Of a stretch of DNA of 54,693 nt, positions 19,951 through 32,931 are shown piece after piece; within the stretch, counting starts at the first letter, position 1; each line of letters starts with the position of its first letter. Location of the stretch: assembly GCF_002259745.1 (NCBI RefSeq), contig NZ_MWWW01000032.1, positions 1 to 54,693 on the forward strand, read 5' to 3'. The notes under the pieces were generated by a model that saw only the letters and a list, made by a program, of their open reading frames with translations, was not told the origin of the DNA and did no database searches. The position numbers and the translations under genes were made by a program. Origin of the DNA: Bifidobacterium myosotis. Its GTDB lineage: Bacteria > Actinomycetota > Actinomycetes > Actinomycetales > Bifidobacteriaceae.

Positions 19951-21051
19951 TCACTGATGGCCCTTGCGTCGGCGCGGTGCGAGCGCCGCGGGTCCGTGCT
20001 TGCCGATCGCGAAGCACAGCGCACGCAATCCGCCGATCCGTGGATCGGGACGTTTTCCGTGTCCGATGCGGTTCATCTGCAGCTCGAACCAGCTGATGAC
20101 GAGGATGCCGCCGAACGCACGGTCGAGCGCCTTGACTCCGGTCGTCACCCACGGCAAGTCCACGCTGCCCTCCCAACGGTCGCGGATGATCCGCTTCGGC
20201 AGGTCGGGCACGAGGGCCAGCGGGCGTGCGATGCCGATCATCTGCGTGATTCCCTCGTCGAGCGCGCGCTCCATGTCCCGCGCGTTGCGGAACCCGCCGG
20301 TCAGCGCCACCGGCACGGTGAGCTCGCCCTTGACGCGTCTGGCGAATTCGGTGAAGTACACGCCGCGCCTGCGATCCTCGAGTGCGCCACTGTTGGTTTG
20401 GATGACCGGCTTCTCGAGTGTGCCGCCGGAGATGTCGATCAGGTCGACACCGCGCTTCTCGAGCTGCTTCATGACCCAGATGGACTCCTTCTCATCGAAG
20501 CCTGAGAACGACCCGCCGCGCTCGTCGATCTTCACGGCGATCGGCACGTCGCTGGAGTTGAGCTTCACCGCGACCGGGAAATCGGGTCCGACGGCCTCGC
20601 GCACCGCGGCGAACACTTCGAACAGGAATCGCGAGCGATGCTCTATGTCGCCGCCGTATTCGTCGGTTCGCCGGTTGTCCTCGGGGGAGAGGAACTGGTT
20701 GATGAGGTAGCCGTGGGCCGCATGGATTTCCACACCGGTGAATCCGGCCTTCTTCGCGATTCGCGCCGTCGTGGCGAATCGGCGCACGATGTCGTGAATC
20801 TGCTCGACGGTGAGTGCGGTCGGTTCGGCGAAGAAGCGTCCGTAGTCTCCTTCCAGTTTGCCGCCGCTGGGCGCGTACGGATGTTGGTTGATGGTGATGG
20901 GGGATTGGCGTCCGGGGTGGTTGATCTGCATCCAGCAATGGGCGCCGTTGCGGGTTCCCGCAGCGGCCCACCGACGCAGCATGTCAAGGTCGCGCTCGTC
21001 CTCGACGGCGACGTTGCCCGGTTCGCCGAGCTGTGTTCGGTCTACCATCAC
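19951..21051 (-). pseudogene. Old Yellow Enzyme-type flavin oxidoreductase, 5'-truncated
   Basis: About 366 codons match FMN-dependent NADH:flavin oxidoreductases: WMQINHPGRQSP, FTGVEIHAAHGYLINQFLSP (residues about 104-123, active-site His/His pair), NRRTDEYGG and VALTGGFR. Family members have about 45-50 more N-terminal residues (first barrel strand, FMN contacts). In frame, homology continues upstream only to AAGVLVTGN before a TAA, and there is no ribosome binding site. GTG 21051 or ATG 21048 could in principle be used. A perfect 8-bp inverted repeat (21081-21102) marks the breakpoint. Probably a pseudogene. Confidence 0.75.
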
Positions 21052-21080
21052 GTTGCCGGTGACGAGTACGCCGGCAGCCC

Positions 21081-21102
21081 GGCGCCATTACCGGATGGCG
21101 CC
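21081..21102. repeat. Inverted repeat at the breakpoint of the truncated oxidoreductase
   Basis: GGCGCCAT and ATGGCGCC flank six bases. The element sits just beyond the point where flavin-oxidoreductase homology ends. It may be a recombination site or chance. Confidence 0.4.
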
Positions 21103-21136
21103 AAAGGAGCCAACGAGAAAATGAAAGGGACGTGAC

Positions 21137-21334
21137 ATGAAAAAGGACCTGAATGCAAAACTATCCCGCGGCGCATTGCGCACGCTCGACGCCTTCTCCG
21201 GCGCGATGAAAGGTGCTGGACGTCTCATCCCGCCGCCTTCGCCGGGCTCGGCGTGCGGGCTGCATGGTTTTGTGACATCGGTGGCGGTAAATCAGCTAAC
21301 TCTGGATTGCCGGGGTGGGGATATGGCGATGTGA
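21137..21334 (+). CDS. Short ORF of doubtful status
   Basis: A 65-codon frame starting MKKDLNAKLSRGALRTLDAF with an AAAGGG ribosome binding site seven bases upstream. The first 35 residues look protein-like; the rest has no recognisable character. It lies between the truncated oxidoreductase and glycerate kinase in a rearranged area. It may be a leader remnant of a deleted gene. Confidence 0.25.
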   Translation: MKKDLNAKLSRGALRTLDAFSGAMKGAGRLIPPPSPGSACGLHGFVTSVAVNQLTLDCRGGDMAM

Positions 21335-21350
21335 TGGATAAGCTGATGCC

Positions 21351-22508
21351 ATGACCGGAAATACCCGATACGCCCGATATGTATGCGCCCCCGATTCGTT
21401 CAAGGAAAGCCTGACCGCATCTGAAGCGGCGCAGGCCATGGCGGCAGGCATCCGCAGGGCCGACCCCGATGCCGAAATCCGCCTGCTGCCCATGGCCGAT
21501 GGCGGCGAGGGTACGACCCGCGCGCTGGTCGATGCCACGGGCGGTTCGATGCGGACGACAGCGGCTCACGACCCATTGGGCCGCGGCATCACGGCGGAAT
21601 ACGGCCTGCTCGGCGACGGTGCGACCGCAGTCGTGGAGGTCGCCGCGGCGAGTGGTCTGGCATTGCTTGCGCCTTCCGAACGCAATCCGCTGATCACCTC
21701 GTCATATGGCACCGGCGAGCTCATCCGCGCGGCATTGGATGACGGCGCGACCAGGATCATCGTCGGGCTCGGCGGCAGTGCGACCAGCGACGCGGGTGCC
21801 GGCATGCTTCAGGCGCTTGGCGTGCGGCTGCTCGATGATGAAGGCCGCGAGCTGCCGTCCGGGGGAGCGGCGCTGGCTCGGCTGGCCGACATCGATGTTT
21901 CGGGGCTCGATGCGCGGCTGCATGACGTCGAGGTGATCGCCGCGTGCGACGTCCCCAATCCTCTGGTCGGTCCGCAGGGTGCCAGTGCCGTGTTCGGCCC
22001 GCAGAAGGGCGCGACCGCCGACGACGTCGCGCTGCTGGACCGCGCGCTCGGCCGCTTCGCCGGGGTTGTCGAGCGGCGGCTGTCCGTGGACGTGGCCGGT
22101 GTTCCCGGTGCCGGGGCGGCTGGCGGCATCGGTGCGGCGTTGAGGGGCTTTCTCGATGCCGGGTTCCGTCATGGCGTGGACGTCGTCATCGAGACCGTGG
22201 GATTGCCCGATGCGGTCCGGTGGGCGGATGTGGTGTTCACCGGGGAGGGGTCGATCGACGCCCAGACGCGATACGGCAAGACCCCCGCCGGGGTGGCCGA
22301 GACCGCCAAGCGCTATGGCAGGCCGGTCGTCGCCATCGCCGGTCATGTGGGCGAGGGCATCGACGAGCTGCATGCCGTCGGCATCGACGCCATCTTCGGC
22401 ATCGCCCCCGGTGCGGCCACCTTGCAGGATCTGCTTGAGGATGCGTCGGCGAATGTGGAACGCACCGCGGAGCAGGTCACGCGACTGCTCATGCTGGGGA
22501 GGAAATGA
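21351..22508 (+). CDS. Glycerate kinase (GarK/GlxK family)
   Basis: About 385 residues, the normal family length. Converts D-glycerate to phosphoglycerate (2-phospho in most class II members). Motifs present are APDSFKESLTA at the start, LPMADGGEGT, IIVGLGGSATSDAGAGMLQALG, GPQGASAVFGPQKGA and FTGEGSIDAQT-x-x-GKTP. The ribosome binding site before ATG 21351 is weak. No glycerate-producing pathway gene is adjacent. Confidence 0.93.
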   Translation: MTGNTRYARYVCAPDSFKESLTASEAAQAMAAGIRRADPDAEIRLLPMADGGEGTTRALVDATGGSMRTTAAHDPLGRGITAEYGLLGDGATAVVEVAAASGLALLAPSERNPLITSSYGTGELIRAALDDGATRIIVGLGGSATSDAGAGMLQALGVRLLDDEGRELPSGGAALARLADIDVSGLDARLHDVEVIAACDVPNPLVGPQGASAVFGPQKGATADDVALLDRALGRFAGVVERRLSVDVAGVPGAGAAGGIGAALRGFLDAGFRHGVDVVIETVGLPDAVRWADVVFTGEGSIDAQTRYGKTPAGVAETAKRYGRPVVAIAGHVGEGIDELHAVGIDAIFGIAPGAATLQDLLEDASANVERTAEQVTRLLMLGRK

Positions 22509-22561
22509 CCCAAGACGGTTCCGCCGGCCGGCATCGATCGCCGATGGACGCGTGCATCCGT

Positions 22562-22607
22562 ATGGATTTCCGCGACGGTGAATCCGGCCTTCTTCGCGAT
22601 TCGCGCC
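22562..22607 (-). pseudogene. Fragment of a flavin oxidoreductase gene
   Basis: On the minus strand it reads ARIAKKAGFT followed by a short EIH-like stretch, nearly identical to residues about 95-109 of the truncated gene at 19951-21051 (ARIAKKAGFTGVEIHAA). The 46-bp match includes an uninterrupted identity of about 30 bp, and homology stops abruptly on both sides. Confidence 0.65.
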
Positions 22608-22700
22608 AAGTTCTACAACTATTTCGGCGACCGCGACGATTTGATGACCTATTGCGGAACCGCTCTATCCGGAGACGGGCGCACTCGCGCGACCCGAACT
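22608..22700 (+). pseudogene. Possible TetR-type regulator fragment
   Basis: Directly after the duplicated fragment the plus strand reads AKFYNYFGDRDDLMTY, which resembles the end of a TetR helix-turn-helix domain (YxxFxxKDxL). The following frame soon becomes non-protein-like. Weak recognition from a short stretch only. Confidence 0.3.
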
Positions 22701-22886
22701 GCACGATTGCGTCCACGCTCTGCTCGCAGGCGCGGAGCGGCCGGAGCTACGAGCCACGAACCACATTGTGAGAGCGTCCGGCACGCCAGTCGGGGCTGTT
22801 TGGCGAATGCGGCTTCGACGGATGTGACCACGGGTCGGCTGTGTCGGTTCTGCCATGGCCGGAAATCGTTGGAAATCGGTCTGTGT

Positions 22887-22902
22887 CGGTAAAATTTTAC
22901 CG
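22887..22902. promoter_or_regulatory. Palindrome CGGTAAAATTTTACCG, copy 1
   Basis: Perfect 16-bp palindrome within a longer stretch (22883-22903) identical to 45043-45063. It lies about 160 bp before the RHH/methyltransferase/endonuclease module. Likely the binding site of a dimeric regulator. Confidence 0.7.
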
Positions 22903-22934
22903 TCGGCTGTAATCCGGGTTTACGATTGCCTATA

Positions 22935-22950
22935 TTCGAACAAACGTTCC
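22935..22950. promoter_or_regulatory. LexA-type SOS box
   Basis: TTCGAACAAACGTTCC fits the actinobacterial LexA consensus (T)CGAAC-n4-GTTCG with one mismatch at the end. It overlaps the end of a TATATT hexamer (22931-22936) that could be a -10. It suggests DNA-damage control of the downstream module. Confidence 0.55.
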
Positions 22951-22985
22951 AAATTTGGGAGGTCGGATCATGGGCTGCTGGAACA

Positions 22986-23030
22986 TTGACGCGCGACGAA
23001 TGCAAGTACACTGTTCATATCTATGGAACA
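22986..23030 (+). promoter_or_regulatory. Probable promoter and operator of the RHH/RM module
   Basis: TTGACG (22986-22991) is a good -35, and TACACT (23007-23012) could be the -10 with short spacing. An inverted repeat TGTTC-n9-GAACA (23012-23030) lies between it and the AGGAAGGAG ribosome binding site, a plausible autoregulatory site for the RHH protein. Confidence 0.45.
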
Positions 23031-23048
23031 GGCAGGAAGGAGACGGGC

Positions 23049-23228
23049 ATGGCGGATACGCCGACCATGACCATACACCTCGAACCCGGGCTGAAGGACG
23101 AGACCACGAGGACGTTCGAACCATCGGGATTGAGTATGGCTGGAGCGGCCGCCATGTTCCTCAAGGCGGCAGTTCGGGAGCATGGACTGCCATTCGAAGC
23201 GATAAACGGCAAGGGGGTGGTTCGGTGA
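23049..23228 (+). CDS. RelB/DinJ-family antitoxin-like RHH protein
   Basis: A 59-residue protein. It has the RelB/DinJ layout: an N-terminal DNA-binding strand (TPTMTIHLEPGLKDE), a helix with LSMAGAAAMFLKAAVREHG and the closing GLPFEAI segment, which matches the (R)GIPFEI ending common in DinJ. No RelE/YafQ toxin gene follows. The stop overlaps by four bases the GTG start of a DNA methyltransferase, so the two are translationally coupled. It may have been recruited as a transcriptional controller of the restriction-modification genes. The ribosome binding site AGGAAGGAG is strong. Confidence 0.75.
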   Translation: MADTPTMTIHLEPGLKDETTRTFEPSGLSMAGAAAMFLKAAVREHGLPFEAINGKGVVR

Positions 23229-24742
23229 ACGACCTTCTCTCCAATGAGGACATTCGCCGATATGCGGCGGAAGTCTCTCTGGGGTCGCGATCAGCGGGAG
23301 AGCTCTCCTTGTCCCTCGCCGCCGGGGATGATCTACTGGGGGACGCATATATGGGCTGTAATACCGCCGAGATGCGTCGCTCCAGCGGCAGTACCTATAC
23401 GCCGTCTGCAATCGTTGAGGAAATGGTCGAGATGGCCTATCGGCAAATACGTCCGTCGTTGATAGTCGATTGCGGGTGTGGCAGCGGTAGATACGCTCTG
23501 GCGTGTGCCAGGAGATTCCCCGACGCGCGGGTGCTGGCGGTGGATAATTCGTCGGACGCGATTGCGATGTGCAGGGCAAACGTCGTCGCTGCCGGACTGG
23601 CCTCCCGGGTGGAGGTGGTTCAGGCCGATTTCACCGATTATGAGGTGGGCCGGCCGGGCGATGGTCCCGTGCTGTGGATTGGGAACCCCCCATACATCAG
23701 GCATCACGATATCGACAATGAGACCAAGGCCCGATTCAAATCCGTTGCGAAGCAACTGGGACTGAAAGCGAGTGGGCTGTCCGGTCTCCATGTGCATTTC
23801 CTCGCTTCCATCGCAAGGCAATGGAGGCATGGAGACTATGGGGTGCTGGTGACGAGCGCCGAATGGATGGATGTCAACTATGGCTCTTTCGTGCGCAGGC
23901 TCCTGACGGAACGTCTGGGGTTGGACGAATTGCGTTTGTTCGACAAGACGAGCCAGGTGTTCGAGACGGCTGACACGACGGCTGTGGTTGTAGCCTTTGG
24001 TCATAAAACCGATGAGGTGCTGATCCGATTCCCGGACAACGCGAGCAGGCTGATTCCCGTCAGTCTTCTCAGTGGTGACACGCGTTGGACGCGACTGATT
24101 GAATCCGAGGGCGTTGATGATCGGAGGAACGAGCCGGACGGCATGGTTCCCCTTGGATCGCTGGCGAAGGTGCACAGGGGTGTGGTCACCGGGGACAATA
24201 AGTTCTGGGTGCGTCGGCCGGACGATCTGGATGGCATCCCCGATGAGCTTACCGTTCCGGTTATCGCGCATGCGAGGGAGATCATGGGGGATTGCATAGC
24301 GCAGTCGTCGCCTGAATCGCTGGGCAGGCTGATAGTGCTTCCCGAGAACACCGAGGATTTGAATTCCGCCTCGCATAAAGCGGCGGAGTACATCATCGCG
24401 CAAGGCGAATCCCAGGGCGTCGATACGGGTTACGTAGCGCGTCATAGGAGAAAGTGGTGGTCCATCAGGCCTCCGCAGCCTCCGGCGATATTAATGACGT
24501 ATATGGGAAGGGGCAAGCCGACGTTCGTCGTGAATCGTCGGAAACTGCCTATGCTGAACGTCGTGCACGGACTTTACCCATGTGTGAATATGACGCCGAA
24601 GGCATTGGATCGGCTCGCGACGTTTCTGAACGAATCGGTCGATACGGCTGATGGAAGAACCTACTGCGGAGGTCTCGTCAAATTCGAGCCTCGTGAGGCG
24701 GAGGCCATCATGGTGCCCGCGTTGGAGACTTTGGAGGCATGA
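23225..24742 (+). CDS. N6-adenine DNA methyltransferase (class I, NPPY)
   Basis: About 505 residues. SAM-binding motif I is DCGCGSGRYALA (from residue 82) and catalytic motif IV is NPPY (154-157), so adenine N6 is the target. The opening (SSGSTYTPSAIVEEMVEMA) is the usual lead-in to motif I in M.TaqI-like enzymes, and the C-terminal half is the likely target-recognition region (YVARHRRKWWSIRPPQPP, as in Eco57I/TaqI-type enzymes). GTG start inside the RHH stop. The endonuclease gene follows after 3 bp. Codon use and GC are looser than in gltBD, consistent with a mobile module. Confidence 0.88.
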   Translation: MNDLLSNEDIRRYAAEVSLGSRSAGELSLSLAAGDDLLGDAYMGCNTAEMRRSSGSTYTPSAIVEEMVEMAYRQIRPSLIVDCGCGSGRYALACARRFPDARVLAVDNSSDAIAMCRANVVAAGLASRVEVVQADFTDYEVGRPGDGPVLWIGNPPYIRHHDIDNETKARFKSVAKQLGLKASGLSGLHVHFLASIARQWRHGDYGVLVTSAEWMDVNYGSFVRRLLTERLGLDELRLFDKTSQVFETADTTAVVVAFGHKTDEVLIRFPDNASRLIPVSLLSGDTRWTRLIESEGVDDRRNEPDGMVPLGSLAKVHRGVVTGDNKFWVRRPDDLDGIPDELTVPVIAHAREIMGDCIAQSSPESLGRLIVLPENTEDLNSASHKAAEYIIAQGESQGVDTGYVARHRRKWWSIRPPQPPAILMTYMGRGKPTFVVNRRKLPMLNVVHGLYPCVNMTPKALDRLATFLNESVDTADGRTYCGGLVKFEPREAEAIMVPALETLEA

Positions 24743-24745
24743 GCC

Positions 24746-25675
24746 ATGGATTTCAAACAGCCGAAACGATTCACGCGAATGGAGCTTGCGGAGTCGGCGG
24801 CAATCGCCGGCGAGCATTTCAAGCGAACGAGAACGGATGCGGAAGCGTCGACTGCCGCCTTCTATGATTCCGCTTTTGACACGGCTTACGCCGAAATCGA
24901 GCATGTTCTCTCGACGACCGGCCAATTGTCGAATCTCGAGGCCATGGCGGCTCAGCTATTCGAAGAAGGATATCTCGATGTTTTGCGGTATATGGAACGG
25001 CCTACGGTCAGTTCCGATGATTTCAAGAAACTATCCGAGACGAACACCACAGCAAAAGGAAGACTGAGTCAGCCGGGAAACGCGGCATTGGCCATGGAGT
25101 ATCTTCTCCGTAACCTGAACACCCGGGTTTTCCCATGGTTCGGCAGCGGGGTGGATCCGACCGAAAGCGAATTGAACGCGGCCAAGCATGCCGTCGCAGC
25201 GCTGGTGGCCGACCAGAAGACCAAGACGATGCTCAGAAACAAGCAATCACAGTCGCAGGAGGAGGCGGTGCGCAGGGCATTAATCGATGGGGCCGGGTAC
25301 CGGATGGTCAAGGCTCGTGATTTCCGGATGCTGTCGGACGGGCCGAAACCCGGTGAGATATTCCATAAGGAGACCTCGATCGATGGAGTCAAGGCCGATG
25401 TGGTTTTCGGACTGTATGACGGCAGAATCATGGCTCTGGAATGCAAGGTGTCGAATACGGCGGTGAATTCATACAAACGACTCAACCATGAGACGGTAGA
25501 CAAAATCGTCAAATGGAACCGCATGTTCGGCAGTAATGGAATCGTGGGTGGCTGCGTCCTGCAAGGGGTTTTCGCCGTCGACAACCTCGAACTGGCGCAG
25601 AAAGCCGGTGTCGCCATTTTCTGGTCGGCGAATCTGAAGGAACTCGTTGATTTCGTGGCGGACACGGAACGCTGA
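24746..25675 (+). CDS. XamI-like type II restriction endonuclease
   Basis: About 309 residues. A PD-(D/E)xK core is visible: Asp218 in KADVVFGLYDG and Glu232-Cys-Lys234 in MALECKVS. The overall protein (N-terminal helical region, NAALAMEYLLRNLNTRVFPWFG, then QSQEEAVRRALIDGAGYRMVKARDF) resembles the XamI family (GTCGAC specificity in the type enzyme). The family call is from memory of its pattern. It is the partner of the methyltransferase 3 bp upstream, with a TTGGAGG ribosome binding site. The recognition sequence here is not proven. Confidence 0.78.
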   Translation: MDFKQPKRFTRMELAESAAIAGEHFKRTRTDAEASTAAFYDSAFDTAYAEIEHVLSTTGQLSNLEAMAAQLFEEGYLDVLRYMERPTVSSDDFKKLSETNTTAKGRLSQPGNAALAMEYLLRNLNTRVFPWFGSGVDPTESELNAAKHAVAALVADQKTKTMLRNKQSQSQEEAVRRALIDGAGYRMVKARDFRMLSDGPKPGEIFHKETSIDGVKADVVFGLYDGRIMALECKVSNTAVNSYKRLNHETVDKIVKWNRMFGSNGIVGGCVLQGVFAVDNLELAQKAGVAIFWSANLKELVDFVADTER

Positions 25676-25768
25676 CATTGACGTCCTGCGAATATCGAGC
25701 AGGTGACTCGCGTGCTGCAGGTGTAATTCCCGGCGCGGCTTATCAGCAAAATCGGCTAAAATCAAGCC

Positions 25769-25797
25769 TTGACTTTTTCTGCAATTCGGTATATGGA
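25769..25797 (+). promoter_or_regulatory. Probable gltB promoter
   Basis: TTGACT (25769-25774) with TATGGA (25792-25797) at 17-bp spacing, in a locally AT-rich stretch about 100 bp before the gltB start. The region 25676-25897 has no gene. Confidence 0.45.
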
Positions 25798-25897
25798 CAG
25801 CGAAACGCAATCGACATACCGCAACGCTACTCTGTCAACAGCAACTTAGGAAGTGGCACGTCTGTGAGCGCGCCCATAAGCAATTGAGGTGATTTCG

Positions 25898-30469
<4,572 letters not shown>

Positions 30470-30470
30470 C

Positions 30471-32009
30471 ATGGGCGACCCGAGAGGATTCCTGAAGGTC
30501 CGTACGCGCCGCGAGCTGGCCGAACGACCCATCGAGGAGCGCATCAAGGACTGGTTCGACGTCCACGCCGAATCCGGTCTGCAGCCGTGGACCCGCGAAC
30601 AGGCCGCACGCTGCATGGACTGCGGCACCCCGTTCTGCATGACCGGCTGCCCGCTGGGCAACGTCATCCCCGAGTTCAATGATCTGGTGCGCCAGGGCAA
30701 GTGGGAGGACGCCTACAACCGTCTGTCCCAGACCAACAACTTCCCCGAAGTGACCGGCCGCATCTGCCCGGCCCTGTGCGAGCAGGCCTGCGTGCTCGGC
30801 ATCCATCAGCCGCCGACGATGATCAAGAACGACGAGTGCACGATCATCGATCAGGCATGGGATCTGGATTACGTCAAGCCCCTGCCGCCGCAGCGTCTGA
30901 CCGACCAGACCGTGGCCGTGGTGGGCTCCGGCCCCGCCGGCCTCGCCGCCGCCCAGCAGCTCACCCGCGCCGGCCACACCGTGGTCGTCTACGAGAAGGA
31001 CGATGCCATCGGCGGCCTCATGCGCTACGGCATCCCGAACTTCAAGCTCGAGAAGGGGCTGCTCGACCGTCGTGTGGAGCAGATGGAGGCCGAAGGCACG
31101 CGCTTCCGCACCAACGTGGAGATCGGCAAGGACATCTCGTGGGACGACCTGCGCGACCGCTACGACGCCGTCGTGGTGGCCATCGGCTCCCGCGTGCCGC
31201 GCGACATGAAGATTCCCGGTCGCGAGCTCGACGGCATCCACTTCGCCCTCGACTTCCTGCCGGACGCCACGCGCCGCGTCTTCGGCGTCAAGCCCGTCAA
31301 CGACATCACCGCCAAGGACAAGCACGTCATCGTTATCGGTGGCGGCGACACCGGTTCCGACTGCCTCGGCACCTCGATCCGCCAGGGTGCCAAGGACGTG
31401 ACCGTGCTGCAGATCATGCCGAAAGAGCCGGAGACCCGTCCGGCCAACCAGCCGTGGCCGACCTTCGCCCGCACCTACCAGAAGACCACGTCCATGGCCG
31501 AGGGCGGCACCTACCTGTACAGCACCGACTCCGTGAACTTCATCGGGTCCGAGGAGGAGCAGGCCAAGGTGAAGATCGAGAACTCCACCACCGCCGAAGG
31601 CTTCGTGGCGGACGAGCACGGTCATGTGACCGGCCTCAAGGTGGTCTCCGTGGCCCCCGGCGAGAACGGCCCGTTCACCCGCCAGCCCGGCACCGAGCGC
31701 GTGCTGCCCGCCGACCTCGTGCTCATCTCCGTGGGCTTCTTGCACCCGGACACCACCACGCTGCTCGACCAGCTGCCCGTCGAACTCGACAAGCGCGGCA
31801 ACATCGCCCGCAATGACAACTTCGCCACCTCGCAGGACGGCGTGTTCGTGTGCGGCGACGCCGGCCGTGGCCAGAGCCTCGTGGTCTGGGCCATCGCGGA
31901 GGGCCGCTCCTGCGCCGCCGCCGTGGACGAGTACCTGTCCAGCGAGAAGACCAGCGAGCTGCCCGCCCCGATCAAGGCCAGCGACCGCCCGATGATGCTG
32001 CCCCGCTGA
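30471..32009 (+). CDS. gltD: Glutamate synthase small subunit
   Basis: About 512 residues. Feeds electrons from NAD(P)H to GltB. N-terminal cysteine-rich region (CMDCGTPFCMTGCP and CPALCEQACVLG) for [4Fe-4S] clusters, FAD loop GSGPAGLAAAQQL with YEKDDAIGGLMRYGIP, and the NAD(P) loop GGGDTGSDCLG. A terminal FAD contact CGDAGRGQSLVVWA is also present. It starts one base after the gltB stop with a GGAAGGAG ribosome binding site. The operon ends at a strong hairpin 57 bp downstream. Confidence 0.97.
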   Translation: MGDPRGFLKVRTRRELAERPIEERIKDWFDVHAESGLQPWTREQAARCMDCGTPFCMTGCPLGNVIPEFNDLVRQGKWEDAYNRLSQTNNFPEVTGRICPALCEQACVLGIHQPPTMIKNDECTIIDQAWDLDYVKPLPPQRLTDQTVAVVGSGPAGLAAAQQLTRAGHTVVVYEKDDAIGGLMRYGIPNFKLEKGLLDRRVEQMEAEGTRFRTNVEIGKDISWDDLRDRYDAVVVAIGSRVPRDMKIPGRELDGIHFALDFLPDATRRVFGVKPVNDITAKDKHVIVIGGGDTGSDCLGTSIRQGAKDVTVLQIMPKEPETRPANQPWPTFARTYQKTTSMAEGGTYLYSTDSVNFIGSEEEQAKVKIENSTTAEGFVADEHGHVTGLKVVSVAPGENGPFTRQPGTERVLPADLVLISVGFLHPDTTTLLDQLPVELDKRGNIARNDNFATSQDGVFVCGDAGRGQSLVVWAIAEGRSCAAAVDEYLSSEKTSELPAPIKASDRPMMLPR

Positions 32010-32065
32010 CGGCATCCGGCGCAGTCGTGGCCTGAGAGCACGGTCGTAGTTTTAGGCCAAATTTG

Positions 32066-32101
32066 CGAAGGCTCCCCATCATGGGGAGCCTTCGTCGTTT
32101 T
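32066..32101 (+). terminator. Rho-independent terminator of gltBD
   Basis: A perfect 14-bp stem (CGAAGGCTCCCCAT paired with ATGGGGAGCCTTCG, 32066-32094) around a single base, followed by TCGTTTTT. Confidence 0.92.
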
Positions 32102-32142
32102 TGCCGCTTTTCCGCCGAATGCGGACCGCCGAAGGATCTGAT

Positions 32143-32218
32143 TTGTATACATGGGGCAAGGGCGGTTTCCGGAAAATGTATACATAACTATTCTCAATTA
32201 GGAATGGTTATGTATACA
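32143..32218. promoter_or_regulatory. Operator cluster of the toxin-antitoxin pair
   Basis: Three GTATAC sites. A single one, TTGTATACAT, lies at 32143-32152. A 17-bp inverted repeat (32177-32193 and 32202-32218, TGTATACATAACTATTC with one mismatch) surrounds eight bases. The last arm holds TATACA, placed as a -10 about seven bases before the GTG start. Antitoxin binding here would shut off the promoter. Confidence 0.7.
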
Positions 32219-32226
32219 ATAGTGAT

Positions 32227-32931
32227 GTGGCTATTAGGACGAATCACACGTTGCTTACACGTGCGGAAGCTGCCCGGCGACTCGGAGTGAGTGAGCGGCG
32301 GGTCAGCGCGCTTTGCGCTGCGGGCCGGCTTGAATCGTTTTCCGCAGGGAACGGCGCGTTGGTCACGGAGAATTCCGTGCGGCGCCAGGCACGGTGGCAA
32401 GGTGCAGGTGGGCGTCCGTATTCGCCGGACATGGCGTTCGCCGCGCTGTACGTGCTCAGTGGACTCGACGCGTCGTGGCTGGGCCGGCAGCAACGGTATC
32501 GACTCAAGGGATATCTGAGGCAGGTGGATGTGGAGAATCTGACCCGTCTTGTCCGGAGGCGCGCGACGACGGTCGACTATTGGTGCAGGGATTCCAATCT
32601 CGGCAAGGTTGCGGACTTCATTCGTCCTTCCGCCGCCACCGGAACATTGGCGGACTTGTTCCGGCTGACCGCCACGGACGTGGTGGAAGGCTATGTCACC
32701 GCCGACGCCCTGGATGATGTCGTCCAGCAATGCCGGCTGAAGCAAAACGTGACGCCCATCCGAGCAAGGCTCCACGTCGCCGGCGATCTTCCCGTCGGAG
32801 AAGGGCCGATGCCTCTCGGTGTCTGTGCGGCCGACCTGGCCGAATCCGATGATCCGAGAGAGCAGCGTGCTGGATTGGAAACCCTTCAACAGCTGATCGA
32901 CGACTACCACCGCAAGGAGCATCAGACATGA
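32227..32931 (+). CDS. AbiEi-like antitoxin with N-terminal HTH
   Basis: About 234 residues. Opens with an excisionase/MerR-like helix-turn-helix (LLTRAEAARRLGVSERRVSA, then LCAAGRLESF). The rest is helical without a recognised motif. The last four bases overlap the start of a nucleotidyltransferase-like gene, the layout of AbiE-type type IV toxin-antitoxin pairs, where the HTH protein is antitoxin and autorepressor. No ribosome binding site precedes GTG 32227, and the -10-like TATACA lies so close that the transcript may be leaderless. A palindromic operator precedes it. Confidence 0.6.
   Translation: MAIRTNHTLLTRAEAARRLGVSERRVSALCAAGRLESFSAGNGALVTENSVRRQARWQGAGGRPYSPDMAFAALYVLSGLDASWLGRQQRYRLKGYLRQVDVENLTRLVRRRATTVDYWCRDSNLGKVADFIRPSAATGTLADLFRLTATDVVEGYVTADALDDVVQQCRLKQNVTPIRARLHVAGDLPVGEGPMPLGVCAADLAESDDPREQRAGLETLQQLIDDYHRKEHQT

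Larger units (their letters stand above)
22509..22880. other. Rearranged junction with gene fragments
   Basis: No intact gene. Positions 22562-22607 duplicate 20722-20767 of the flavin oxidoreductase gene with three mismatches, so this is an inserted fragment of that gene or a close homologue. The plus-strand frame then switches to a different remnant (next entry). Longer ORFs here are composites of these pieces. Confidence 0.65.

Noticed and set aside
22343..22609. Minus-strand ORF starting ARIAKKAGFT as a complete small gene
   Set aside because: Only the first 15 or so residues derive from an oxidoreductase; the rest is antisense to glycerate kinase.
22887..22902. CGGTAAAATTTTACCG as a transcription terminator
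   Set aside because: The stem would be AT-rich and weak, with no T run after it, and both copies lie upstream of genes rather than after them.
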